Assembly: GCA_963978895.1 (NCBI GenBank)
Contig: OZ022247.1
Span: forward strand, 20,151,427 to 20,215,426
From: Erpobdella octoculata
Lineage: Eukaryota > Annelida > Clitellata > Hirudinida > Erpobdellidae
Reading direction: 5' to 3'
Length of the DNA stretch: 64,000 nt
A program made the translations under genes and the position numbers. Below the pieces are notes generated by a model. That model searched no databases, had not been told where the DNA came from, and was given only the letters and a program-made list of their open reading frames with translations. Each line of letters opens with the position of its first letter. Within the stretch, counting starts at the first letter, position 1. Positions 48,250 to 61,000 of the stretch are shown here, piece after piece.

Positions 48250-48904
48250 TTTGTCGATTTTGTGATTCAATCCACCTATCTATATCCTAAATGAGTCGAG
48301 TAAGCTTCCGTTAAAAAAAATTATAAAAAAGATTAATTATAAAAAAAAGAATAATGAATCCGTGTAAGATAGATATTCGGCTTTTCCCAATCATTAGCCG
48401 AAAGCCAAATCGGGAACTACTGCTACTTACATTCAAGCAACTATTTCACGGAGTTGCGCAAAAGGTAGTCTTTAATTTACTAGGACGCGTTCGTCTAACA
48501 ATATTTTAGAAAAGAACAAATGGTCATACAATTTTGTTTTATTAAAAATAAATGTTTTCTTTGGTTAAGTTGAACAAATAGTCCAATAAATGATTGATTC
48601 AACCTATATAACGCGCTAGGGCGTCTGCTTTTACCTATCCTAATTTCTAAAACCTAGTAATGAAGGTTTCAAATTCACATTTATAATTTATAATCATAGG
48701 TTTTATTTATGCTTATAAAAGATAAGTTGTCTTATGTTTAAACAATAATTCTTTCTTCACTTGCAGAACTACAAATATGCGTAGGAGGCGGGAGACGGAA
48801 AATCATAGGCGTAGCAGATGGGGGACAGAAGAGCAAATGCCTCCCAATTTTGTGGGTCGATAATTTTTCGGACAAGCAGATGCAGGTGCGCAACCAGCCG
48901 AAAA

Positions 48905-49640
48905 TGCTGGGGGCTCAAATGTGAAAAAAGCCTGCCGCAGCCAAGAATTTGTTTTTGACTATCTTCAGTCTGTAGTCTTTTTTGTTATCTTTAATAATTT
49001 ATTAATGAAAGAAAAGAAAGACTGCAAACTGAAGATAGTCAAACTCAGTATAAAACCAGTTAAAGCAATTGTAAAAAAAAATAAGTTTATGAATAAATGT
49101 AGCAAACCCCCAGTTTTGAAAAGAGAAGAGAGACCGCTGCAGGCGAAAATTTTTTTTTACTGTCTTAAATTCAGTCTGCAGTCTTTTTTGGTATCTTTAA
49201 GAATTTAATAATGATAGAAAATAAAGACTACAAACTGAAGATAGTCAAAATGAGTCTCAAACCAGTTAAAGCAATTGTAAAAAATATAAGTTTATGAATA
49301 AATGTAGTACCCCTCCCCACCCTAAAAACCCCTCATATTTGGAAAAATTGCAGGGCTTTCCGATTTGGCCTGGGGGGTTTCAAGTTTAAAAAGAAAAAAG
49401 CCCGCCGCAGGGGAAAATTTTTGTTGACTATCTTCGATTTCCAGTCTTTTTTTTGGTATCTTTAAGAATTTATTAATGATTAAAAATAAAGACTACAAAC
49501 TGAAGATAGTCAAAATCAGTCTCAAACCAGTTAAAGCAATTGTAAACAAAAAGTTTATGAATAAATGTAGCTCCCCCTAGCCAAAAAAAACTCATCGAAT
49601 TTGGAAAAATTGCAGGACCCTCCGATTTGCACCCCTGAGC
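48905..49640. repeat. Three tandem ~240-bp units containing palindromes
   Basis: Each unit has a left motif (GACTATCTTCAGTCTGTAGT-CTTTTTT) and, some 55 bp on, its inverted partner (AAGACTACAAACTGAAGATA-GTCAAA), followed by ACCAGTTAAAGCAATTGTAA and a C-rich segment. Units start near 48950, 49155 and 49420. Confidence 0.8.
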
Positions 49641-50588
49641 AGATGTAAGTATTAAAGGTTTAACATTTCGCAAAAACTTGTTTATATTGGTATTCTGTAG
49701 TCCAAACGTTTTTTGAACGTTATTGAATACAAATTACAAAAACTGCTTATCATTTGCGCCTGCAAACGTATCGACCTGTAAAGTGCTGTAAAATGTGATA
49801 AAGAGTTAGATTCAGACTTTCGGACTGACAGAGTAAAAAGCGCCAAAGTAAAAAAATCTTGTTTATTGCTGTGCATGATTACCCTACTCAAAAAACCTTT
49901 AGATAGCAAGAGCAGCTTTCAAAACATTGGCTCTACGTCAACGATGTGAAATGACTGGTGGCTGGAGCATGAAGGGGTCACCAAGTTCCACCTTGCCTGA
50001 GCCGGAGATCTGTGCCTAGATTGTGGCTGGTGGGTTTGAAATGAAACACATGAGTGACATGGCTCTCTCCCTTCCTAAGAACCTAACAAGTTTGATGCTG
50101 CAGAACTACTAAATGGACTGAAGCAGCAGATATACAACTAGACTGTGGACGACATCCTGATGCAAGGAAGGAAACTACTGTTTTTCTTGCATCTTACGCA
50201 AACTTTGAGAGAGAGTTAGTCTAGCATGAATATACTGTATCTTCCTCTTCGGCCACCCCCCCAAGATGGCGCCCGGGGCAGCTCGCCCCCCTGCCCCCCC
50301 CTAGCTACGCCCCTGAATGGAGGCAAGTTGCATTTTCAGATTCAGAAAAGAGCTGTTCCATCCGATTCACTTGCACTAGTTAACCATTCTAATTTTGTCA
50401 TGGTAGCGTCACACAAAATTTGCAGTTTACATTAAGAAACCATCAGAGTCACCAGAGAACAATGCATGGCCATCCATCTCATCATCTCCATTATATGAAA
50501 CACAAAAACATCTCCGTCGCCAGTGCCAATAGACTGCATGCCCTGAATTGCTCTTGAAATGATACTTCGTCATTTAGACCGAATTTGT

Positions 50589-50632
50589 TTAATGATACAG
50601 CAAGTATCATGATAAACTTGCTGTATCATTAA
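50589..50632. repeat. Perfect 17-bp hairpin
   Basis: TTAATGATACAGCAAGT (50589-50605) and its exact reverse complement (50616-50632) with a 10-nt loop. No poly-U tract or gene is adjacent. Confidence 0.9.
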
Positions 50633-51811
50633 CGAACCATTAAAATGTCGTCGGGACTAAACATGAATCTGACAGCTTCAAGTTCGGAAGTCGGGGATGA
50701 CAAACATACTGAGATTGAAAATGCCAACACTACCATTTTATACAGATATGAATTGAACTAACCAATAATCCAAAAAAAAATAACTTTTACATAATACCAC
50801 TTGCGGGGATTTTAATGCCAAATGGTTGGAGTGTCATCTTTGGCTATTCTACAATATTGTTAAATGCTGCTGTTTTTGTTTCCAGAGTAAATTGTTTAGG
50901 AGTAATGAACTTGACATGTATAACTTGAAGAAACCAGAGCACCTCAAAAAACTTGTTGATGCTTTAGATCAATTTTTATGCTTTTCATCTTTTACCCCAG
51001 TCGTTTTATAGACCAGTTAAGCATCAAAACTGAGTGGACCTGAGCAAGTGTGAGTTAGCTTAAATACTAATGATACAATTTAGATATCACAGTCATTAGT
51101 TACAAAAATTAGTTTTGCATTGATTCACGACACGACCATAAATTACTTTCATTTTTTCGGGCATACGTCAGCCTTGCACTCCCCGCATAAACTTTCCTTA
51201 CGCTTATGGAGAAAATGCCCCACAGTTTTCGAGTGACGCTTATTGGCTAATCATCCGAATCGCCGCCACAACTTGCAGGCTTGTCGCCTGAGATGAATCC
51301 AAGCTCAAGAATGCACAAAAAAACATTGAATTAGCTAATTAATGCTCTACAGGTGTATTTTAGGATTTTACAGAATAAACAGAAAAATTAATTTTACACA
51401 GTGCAATATAAAATATAAAGACATTATTAAAATTATTATTATTAAGCAGTTGATAAAACAACATGTAACTAAACAAAATTAATGAACAAATTACTCCATT
51501 AATCATTACTCCAAACTAAATCAAAATCCTCCATGTCTAGTTACTACCAAACATTTTTAATTATCTATTTCTTAAATTAGATATTAAATAATTAATAAAG
51601 ATAAATAGAAAATAATTACCTAAGACTCATTTACAAAATCTACACAAAAGTTCGTTTTGAATTTATAAAAATTTTTTAACTAAACAAAATTTATCTTAAA
51701 CAACAAACTCACGAAGAATCGTGAAGTTTTGAAAAAACAGCAAAACATCAAAAATGTTGCTAAAGGACAGTTTTATGCTCATGATGAAAATGGAAACACA
51801 AATATTTAAAA

Positions 51812-51817
51812 TTTATT
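51812..51817 (-). terminator. Poly(A) signal of HECTD3-B
   Basis: Minus-strand AATAAA about 270 bp past the copy B stop, at the same relative place as in copy A. Confidence 0.45.
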
Positions 51818-52086
51818 CGCTCATTCACCGGACTAAATTTATCTTGAACAACAAACTCATCTACATCCAAGAAGAAATTTAAAACAGTATGGAAAAGTGG
51901 CATTACAAACACGCACATATATATACTGTAATAAGCCACAGAACTTGTTGACATCCTTGAAAGCTAGTTTGTGTCGGTATCAATGGTTTGGCAAGCATTG
52001 ACAGCATACCTTATCATCTTCAGAGCTTTATCAAGACTGAATTTTAGTTAAAAAACATTATGATATTGAAAATAAAAAAAATCATA

Positions 52087-55000
52087 CTAAACAAATTGCT
52101 GGAAAACATACGATGAATACTTTGGAAGGTAGACATAATTGGCACATGTAGCAGAAGTGGGTAGGCTGTCACGAATTCCACTGTATGGAAAGAATAAATG
52201 TAATTAAACTTATATTGAAATCGACAAGAAAAGTTATAGGTTAGAGCTGTGAAAGTGACTAAAGGCGCAGCTGTAGCATCATGTCAATCCCTGAAATAGG
52301 CCAGATGAAACTTGTATAAAAATTTCTTAAGGCTATCCCTGATCACCGACTTCTTTTACTGGAAAACAGGTGTCATTTTTTTTAGAACGTTGAATGTCTA
52401 GGAAAGAAATAAGGGAAGCCTTTAAATAAACTTTTTAAAAACAGCTTTATTTGAAATTTCTCAAATTGAAACAGTTGCTTTGGAAAATTATCCAAGACAC
52501 TTTTGGAGACATTCTAGTCGACACATTTCTCTATAAAAATTAGAAAAACGTCAATTATATTAAATGTAATCATGTTAGAACTTCAAATATGTTATCCTGG
52601 ACCATGTCGTGGAAACTGAACTTGTGTTCAAAATTTTGAAAAAATTGAATAACGAGAAGGGGTTCAAAATTGCGTAAATATGCCTTGACGATACAGAGGG
52701 AAAGAGCTAAATAAATAAAACCCTGCAAAAAGAGGCCTTTTTGAACTTCATCAAAAGTCATGTTCATCTGTTTCCAAATGAACACTATTTTTATAAAGAA
52801 GATAAATAAAATAGTCGCGTTCATAATTCTTTGATAATTAATTGACTGAAAGGATGGACATGTAGATAGGTAGCTCCATAGATGTTACCAGTTTTTTTGC
52901 CCATTTAATATAAAGAAATGATGAAATATGTGATTGATGATTCTATAATTTTTTTTATAATTTGAAAGCTAATTTAATATGATCAATGAAGCTAGATCAA
53001 CATTTGAAGAAAAAAAATGGTATGGAAAAATATCACAATGACAGAAAAAGAGACATAATACTGCAAAAAAAGACCACCTCAATCCAAGTATAAATTGGAG
53101 ATGAAAATTTTTTTAAAAATTTGCAATAAGTACATTGTAAATGAAAAAATTAAAAAAAAAGTAAATTAAGTACATTTCGACATTTTTTTATTATCAAGCT
53201 CTTGATAGCAAAGACGTCCAAGGCAAAACAAAAAGTGATACAGCACGACTTTCGATGACATTCACTTCATAAATAATCCTTATACAAAAAAATTTAATTG
53301 GAAATGTAAGAACACAGCAGCTTGAAACAAAACTTTTAAATAAACTTCATCTTTGTACCTGCATTTGATGCAAATGTAGATCAATTTGGCCAACAAGCAA
53401 ACACTGAATTACGGGTTCAAAAAAATATCTCACCGGTGTTGGATATCAATAAAAACAGGAAGTCTCTTCCTGCCTGAAGCAAATTTAAGAAAATTACTTC
53501 TTTCTTCATTGGTCAATTTCTCCATTACCTCCCAAAACAATTTTTTCTGCTGCTCATCATAGAAGTACTTGAAAGCTACTGTGAATGAATAATTTCAAGT
53601 AAACATCTTTTCAATGCAGAAAAATCAGAAAATGCTGATTTATTCAACTTACTATATTTCTTGAGATCTGCTACAGAAACTGTCGGCATACCACAAATAT
53701 TTTCTTCTAGTTCGCTGTAACTCATCAAATGCACAACAGATGGAGGCACTGACTCAAAGAAACCTTCTCTCATGGCATCGACCTTTTGAAACATGTTTTA
53801 CTAAACTGCTCATGGAAGTTCTAATCATTAAACTAAAATGCTTGTAAATAGAGGTGCTCCTATTATCGGGAAAAGGGCTGATAATCTATATCGGCATTTC
53901 CCAGTTGGTATTTGTACTGGACCATATGACCTGATTAGTGCTATTTTGTTCTTGAAAAATGCAGAAGCAATGCCTTTAGTCCATACATGTTAAAAATTAA
54001 ATTATTGCATTTATTTTTGATAAAAGAAACAAGTAGATAAAAACAAATACAATTAAGTTGAATGACTTTAAGTTTAACAATTAATTATTTTAGGATCATT
54101 AAAGTTATAATGCTGCCATGTTAGTGCCTATCGACCAAACTTTTCAGTTTTTTCTGCAGACAGACATGGGCGGCAATCAGAGTATAGGACAGCAGCACCA
54201 CTGAAGAGACGCTCGCTTAGTACACTAGCTGGTGGCGGATGCAGAAACTAACTTATTCATTTTTTTATACCATTGCAATTGTATTTCAAACTGCTTTTCT
54301 GTTATTAACTGTCAATTTTTAAAAATTCCAAACAAAACCTATATTCAAACTTGAAACCAAGACTGTAGAAGGACATGGAAAAGACTTTATCGAACATGGA
54401 GTGGGTGTGAATTGTTGGCTGGGCAATTGTTACATGTCTGCATATACTAATTTGAATTTAATAACAAGTTAACTATTAAGTTAATAAAAATTAACTACTG
54501 TTAATTTAAATTATTGAAAACATGCTTTTAAGACTGTAGCGACATCGTATTTTAAAAGTATTTCCCCAGCGAATAGTAAACAAAAGATGTTTATAGTTAC
54601 TATGGCGATGAAATTTCTAGTCGTCATTATCGTTATGCTTCATTAAATTATTTTTTTAATAATTTCTGCTTCCTAAATTTTTTAATATTTAATTTTGCAT
54701 ATTTGATCTTTAAATTTTTTTGAAAGGGGCTAATTTTATAATGATCTTCCAGACTTCTAAACTTCCACGTACTTCCCAAGGACATCCGGACAAGTGAAAG
54801 TTAATAAAATCATGTAACAATTAGACCAACCAGGCATTTATTAGTGATTGAAACCAAATAATGAATTAATCAACTTCTATACATAAATCTTTAACTTGTT
54901 GAATTTACAAATAATTCATGTCAATTAGTGTGATAAAAAACAAAACAGGAGTGTCTTTGTTGTTTATTAAAAGAAGCATGTATTCCATGGCACTCTCTTC

Positions 55001-58000
55001 CAAAAGATCCAATCAAATATTGGAAAGCCAGCAGTATACTTATCAACAGCTTGCCATGGCTGACAAAAAATTTTGTGGCCCCATTCCTTCCAGCGTGGAT
55101 AGCAAAAGAACATTCAGTTCTGCAGACCTTACTTGTAATGACCATCAATGTAACTGTACACTAGCCAAAATTTAAGTGCCGTTATTCCTAACTAAGAATC
55201 TCCATGCAGTCAATTTTGACTACTTGTTAGATGCTATTTACTCTATCAATCTATTTACTTTTTATATCTATCTGAGTTTATTTATTTATTTTTTAATCAG
55301 TTGTACATTCGTAGTAATAATTGGTTTATTCAATTTTTCAGTTTTTCTAGTGTTTCTAAATGTTGGTCAAATTTTTGCTGGCGAAAATATTTAGTAGGGC
55401 TGTGTCGGTATGGTGTTTTTCTGCCGGTACCGGTATTCCTGGGCCAAAAACCGGTACTACAGGTACCACTACCGGTATAATGTCGAAAGCCTGAAAATGG
55501 CTAGAAATAGTGTTTGAAATTGTGTTAGTGTTACCGTCCGCTGTCGGTCGCCAGCTTGGAAGATAAAACTAAACTAAACTAAATTACAATTAGTCATGGT
55601 TCAGTTAACAAAGCGAAACGGTGCTAGACCGTTAGTGCTAGGCTATTGCTAAAACCGTTTTCCGTAATTGAAGTGCAGCCAACAATGGGCATACAGGTAA
55701 ATTTCACTGCTCATACTGCTGCTGTAGGTCTTTAACTTTTTTGCCTTTTATGCGTGATGTGCTGAATGCTGATTGTTCAATAACGGCACCCTTTATACCG
55801 GCGGAACCGGTATTTGCAGTATACCGGCACAGCCCTAATATTTAGTTTCGGCCGAAGTTGTTAGAAAATATTCGGACTTCAGCAAAAAATGCACTTTGGT
55901 TAGGACCTAAATGTCATTCTCTAGTTTTCGCTAAATAACGTTGCGTTTTATACGCACTTTAATAAGTTTAGTTTTATTGCAGTTTAACCACTAAGTACCA
56001 GCCAGTACAAATCCAAGCAGGAATAACAAGATAGTAACTTATTAATGAACCTAAAAAATCAATAATCGGTTATTGGCCAATGAATTGCTATTATCAGTGC
56101 ACCTCTACTTGCCAATGTCTACGTAAACTCGCTAGGTAACTACTGATAATAAAACTATAGAGAAAAAAATACCAGAATAAAGCTTTCATTTGCAAGTCAT
56201 ACAACATGAACCATTACCAATAATATTATGGGCCCTGGTGGTAATGTGGTAAAGCATTCACCCGCTGCCCTAACCTTAAAAAATACTATAATATCATTTT
56301 GAATATTAACCTGAGCCTTAAACTCTTGAAGTCTGGCTTCCTTGGCCAGTTTGACATATTCCAATCTGTCTTCATACTGTACTGTCACATTTTCTCCACC
56401 TTTCTTCAACTCAACAACAGATCCACTTGCAACCACGTATCCCCAAGATCTCATGTCTAAGCAATAACTTTTGAACTCTGTCTTGTCTAACTTTTCAATA
56501 AGATCAAGTTCAGTTACCTGTAATTAAACAGGAAATAAAGATAAAAATTGAAATTTTTAACATTCCTTGCCAGATATTTGTGTGTGTGCTGATATTGCCT
56601 CATGTGTGACTAGCAACCGAATAAAATATGCTAATTCGGAATCGGAAGTTGTTAATAATAACTCAATGCCAGAGATGTCATTGTTCAGGATTGCATTTTC
56701 CTTACTTTCCCTTCAACGTTGAACCTGCTGGTCACTTCTTTAGTGTTCTCAAAACTTGACTTACATACAACATAAATAAATATTAAATACAAAGTCTGGA
56801 TCTACTGTGCTAAAAAATCTTGTATGCGGCATCTAGCACCTAAACATCTTCGGACATAAAAATGCGGGACCCAATCGTCCTAGGACCCAACAATTGTCAC
56901 CTACTGTTCCCTCTACTCATCTGAAAAATGCTGTTTTGCTGTTGTGACTGCATGAGTCTGGAATCGTCTCCTCTCTATCAGAGCAGCACAAACTTTTAAA
57001 CAGTTAGAAAAAGTTCTTAAAATGCATCTTCTGAATAGAATTTTGTTATTTGTTTCACTTTTGTCTGTTTGTATGTGGACTGAAAGTTTTTTGATTTATT
57101 TCTTTTTAAATTTGTCAAATAAATCAATAAGCATCTAAACAGCTTAGAAAAATTGACACAGAATGAGATTTTCTAGATTTCAACTGCTAACAGTAGCACA
57201 CATTTAAGCTGTTTGTTAACACACACTCGGAATTGCGTACATTGCACAATGTTATAAAAAAAGATGATAAAGGGTGCCACTTAATGGCCAACAATACTGA
57301 GAACTTATATCTGTTTATCTCGTATGAATTTTATCTTTGTGTATTATTTACCAAAAGCAGAGAAACAGTCAACCTGGACTATAAAAGGTGCAGCACAGTA
57401 TAACGATTAGGTTTATTCAGAGAGTCATTCCTGCATTGCTAATGCAAAAAACAGTTTTAAGAACAAACCTCTTTTTCGTCTACAGATGAGTAATCCTTCC
57501 ACGTTGCTTCATAACCCACAAGCATCTTCCAAAATATTTTAGGCAAAGAAAGAGCCTGGTTTAAAGAAATGAGGTCATTTAATTAGAATGTTTCAACGGT
57601 TGTATAAAAATTAAGTTTCTTTATAAAAAATGTTAAATTCATTCACAGACCAGGTTTTCAGAAGTTCTCAGACATCCACCAAGAAGCATTCCAATCCATT
57701 TGTACAGTTTAAATTCTTTGCACGAACTATTTGGTATGTAGCTATCTTTGTCATTTGCATCTGGATTCCTCTATTAATATTATTCATCAATATAAGTAGC
57801 AGCCTAATTTAAATATTGCGATATTACCTGATTTGGAGAAGGTATGAACAGTGAAAAAACTGATTTGTTCTTGCTCCCGGGACTGGGACAGAGTTCTTTT
57901 GCAATGTTTGTTAAGGTATCTCTAAAGCCACCTCCATGGTCACTTACACGCTCCATGGTGAAAGTGCAAATCCACCATTGATTTGTACCTGATTGGAATC

Positions 58001-61000
58001 TACAACGAATCAAGCATATACAACTCTTCAAAAACACATCAACACTTGGTCATTATAGTAGTATTTCTACATTTGGAATAAAAGGGTGTAAGATCTGGGA
58101 GCTAAACAAACTTCATATATAATTAATCAAATAGGCAATGGAGCAATAGGCCCACAGATTCAGACAAAAATGGCTCAAGGTTTTGCAAAATGGACTAAAA
58201 ATTTGATTTTAGATTGTGTCGCTCAATTTTATATTTTGAATAGTCCAAAAAGCGGAAAATCCATTTCCTTCAGGCTGTTTAATTGTTCACATTTTTTCAC
58301 AATATAATTGTTTGTGTTTAATTTATTTTTACTGTGTTCAATCTGTGTGTTCAATAAACTCATCTCAATAAAAGTAAACATTGAAATCAAATATTTAAAA
58401 AAATAATAAACTGTTAAGCCTCACAGACATGAGCAAAGGGCTTGTAAAGTAAATTATATATAATATAATAGCCCACATCTGTGTAAGACGTTTTTTGTGT
58501 GACAATTTGTTAGCTATGGCAAATTAATTTATATATAACTAGCAGTGCCCGTAGCGGCTTCGCTCGCATGAAATTAGAGAATTTGAACCGTGCATACATA
58601 GTAGAGTACCCACTGCACGGATCAATTTTTCAAGTCTCGGCTCCGCCCGTCGACAACTTGGCACAGCCCGTTTCAAAAACCGAAATTCCTGGCCCGGCAC
58701 GGCCCGTCTAATATGGGCCCGGCCCGTTTTTACAGGCCTAGAAGTTCTATATACTTGATGAAACACTTCGGCCCGTCCCACCTTGATTTCAGGTTTTAGC
58801 CCGGCCCGTCTGAACACCCTAAAATCAATCAATCTAATGTCTATATACTTGGTTAAAAATATCGGCCCGTTCCACCTTGATTTAAGGTTTGGGCAGGGCC
58901 GTATGAAAACCCTAAAATAACGGCTTGGCCCGTCCGTCCGGTGATAAACTAAACTCATCTACTTTTAACCGGCCCAAAACCTCAAAATACTAATTTTCAC
59001 ATCTGTAGCATTTAAGGTTTTTGAGTAGCAGTTATTTTAAAATCAAATAACCCCTTTTCCACTTCACATTTGAGGTCCTGGAAACCAAATTTTCAAAAAA
59101 TGGTAAAACACGTATATCTTTATTTTTAGAATAGAAACTAAATACTAATTTTTACATCTGTGGTATTTACAGTTTTTGAGTAGCAGTTCCTTTAACAAAC
59201 AAATAACCCTATTTTCCACCCCACATTTGAAGTCCTGGAAACCAAATTTTCAAAAAATGCTAAAACACGTATTTCATTATTTTTGAAGTATAAACTAAAT
59301 ACTAATTTTTACTCCTGTAGCATTCACAGTTTTTGAGTAGCAGCTACTTTAAAAACCAAATAACCCAATTTTCCAACCCACATTTGAGGTCCTGGAAACC
59401 AAATTTTCAAAAAATGGTAAAACACGTATATCTTTATATTAAGAAAAGAAACTAAATAATAACTTTTACATCTGTGGTATTTACTGTTTTTGAGTAGCAG
59501 TTACTATAAAAGACAATTAGCCCTATTTTCCACCCCACATTTGAAGTCCTGGAAACCAAATTTTCAAAAAATGCTAAAACACGTATTTCATTATTTTTGG
59601 AGTAGAAACTAAATACTAATTTTTACTCCTGTAGCATTAACAGTTTTTGAGTAGAAGCTACTTTAAAAACCAAATAACCCAATTTTCCAACCCACATTTA
59701 TTTATTTGATATTTTTTTATGTGGCAAATGTCATTGAGACTTCTAAGCCACGAACAGATGCGTCTTTAAACTCTCTCAAAATTTTTCAATAGTTGCTGAG
59801 TCAGTGATTGTGGCCGGAAGGATAGAGCTGAATGGATGCTCCGTGGAAGCATCTGCAAACATGCGGTCGCCAGCAGTTTTCAGTTTGGTATTTGGTAAAT
59901 GGAGTGAGGTCAAGGATGAAGATCTTAGCCTCTGCCTAGACGTTAAGTCAGACATTCTGTTTATTAAGAAAAACAGATAGCTTGGGGCCTGATTATTTAG
60001 TGTTTTGTAGACCAGTAAAGCCAACTTGAGTTTAATCATTTATCCACTGGCAGCCAGTGTAGGTCAGCGAGAACTGAACTGATGTGTTCAGTTTTACGTG
60101 CTCCGGCAACCAGACGTGCCGCAGCATTAATGACCAAACTTAGACGATTGATTTGGTATTTGGGTGACCCAACCAGGATTGAGTTTCCATGGTCGAGTTT
60201 GGTTAGGACAAGGGAAGTAACTAGTGTTTTCCGAGAAGATGTTGGGAGAAAGGTGACAACACTTTTTATCTGTCGTAGTGCATTGAAACATGCGCAGACG
60301 GTGTTTTTGATGTGTTTTTGGAGACAAGTCAGTATCCAGGTAGATAGCAAGATTTTGAACAGACACAGATTGAAATAACAGTTTTGATTTGCCACAAAGA
60401 TGAAAATCATGTTTTGGTTATGTGATTGATATGAGTAATCATTCACAAATCGGAATCAAAAAAAGCGCCTAGATTGGGAACTGATTCAGTCCAGTCCAAA
60501 TCTAATCTCATTAAAGCTGTCAGGTATTTTTATTTTATATGACTGAGTGAAAGTCAGATAATTTCAGATCTGTTTGAATTTATTTGAAGGCGACTGGAAG
60601 ACATCCAATGAAGGATGTCATTAACACATGCAGAGACTAGTGACAAGAGCAGGAGCACAATAACTACAGGTTTGCATGAAAATGTGCATTGAGCTCATGA
60701 TTAGAAATACGTAGCAACCATGTAACCTCAACATAGTGCAGAAAATTGATCCATTAATCACAGATTCAATGCCATGTATATAAATAAATATTTTGTTTTG
60801 TTTCATTTGAATGATTAACTACTCTCAAAGCTACTGAAATCTAACAAATTAGATAAATGACACAAAATTTCACACTTGTTTAACTTTCTTAGAAAGTACT
60901 GTCGGTTTCTCCTGGCTCCAGCTCGGGTAAACGTACAAGAGACAATTATCATACAAGTGCATCAGCCTAGTTTTAAAAAAATTTCAAATATGCCTTCAGA

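Larger units (their letters stand above)
48250..51734. other. Intergenic region between the HECTD3 copies
   Basis: Holds the promoter side of copy A, a set of palindromic repeats (48905-49640), a GC-rich block with AGATGGCGCCCGGGGCAGCT and ending CTAGCTACGCCCCTG (50262-50315, resembling a hAT-type terminus), and a perfect hairpin at 50589-50632. No gene is supported. Confidence 0.5.
53849..56107 (+). mobile_element. Degenerate hAT DNA transposon
   Basis: Ends TAGAGGTGCTCCTATTATCG (left) and, reverse-complemented, TAGAGGTGCACTGATAATAG (right). They are flanked by an imperfect 8-bp duplication CTTGTAAA / CTTGCCAA (53841-53848 and 56108-56115). Inside is a decayed hAT transposase C-terminus and a younger nested hAT MITE. 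It lies in the intron between exons 15 and 14 of HECTD3-B. The same intron in copy A is only 241 bp, so the insertion followed the duplication. Confidence 0.75.

Noticed and set aside
48804..50315. One large hAT element between TAGGCGTAGC and CTAGCTACGCCCCTG
   Set aside because: The ends look hAT-like, but no matching 8-bp flanks were found and no transposase lies inside.
50826..51011. Small open frame with NELDMYNLKKPEHLKKLVDAL
   Set aside because: Protein-like composition over about 25 residues only; no partner exons or family recognised.
58539..58958. 139-residue open frame on minus
   Set aside because: Arises from the GC-rich interspersed repeat; internally repetitive (RAVP, KVGRAE).
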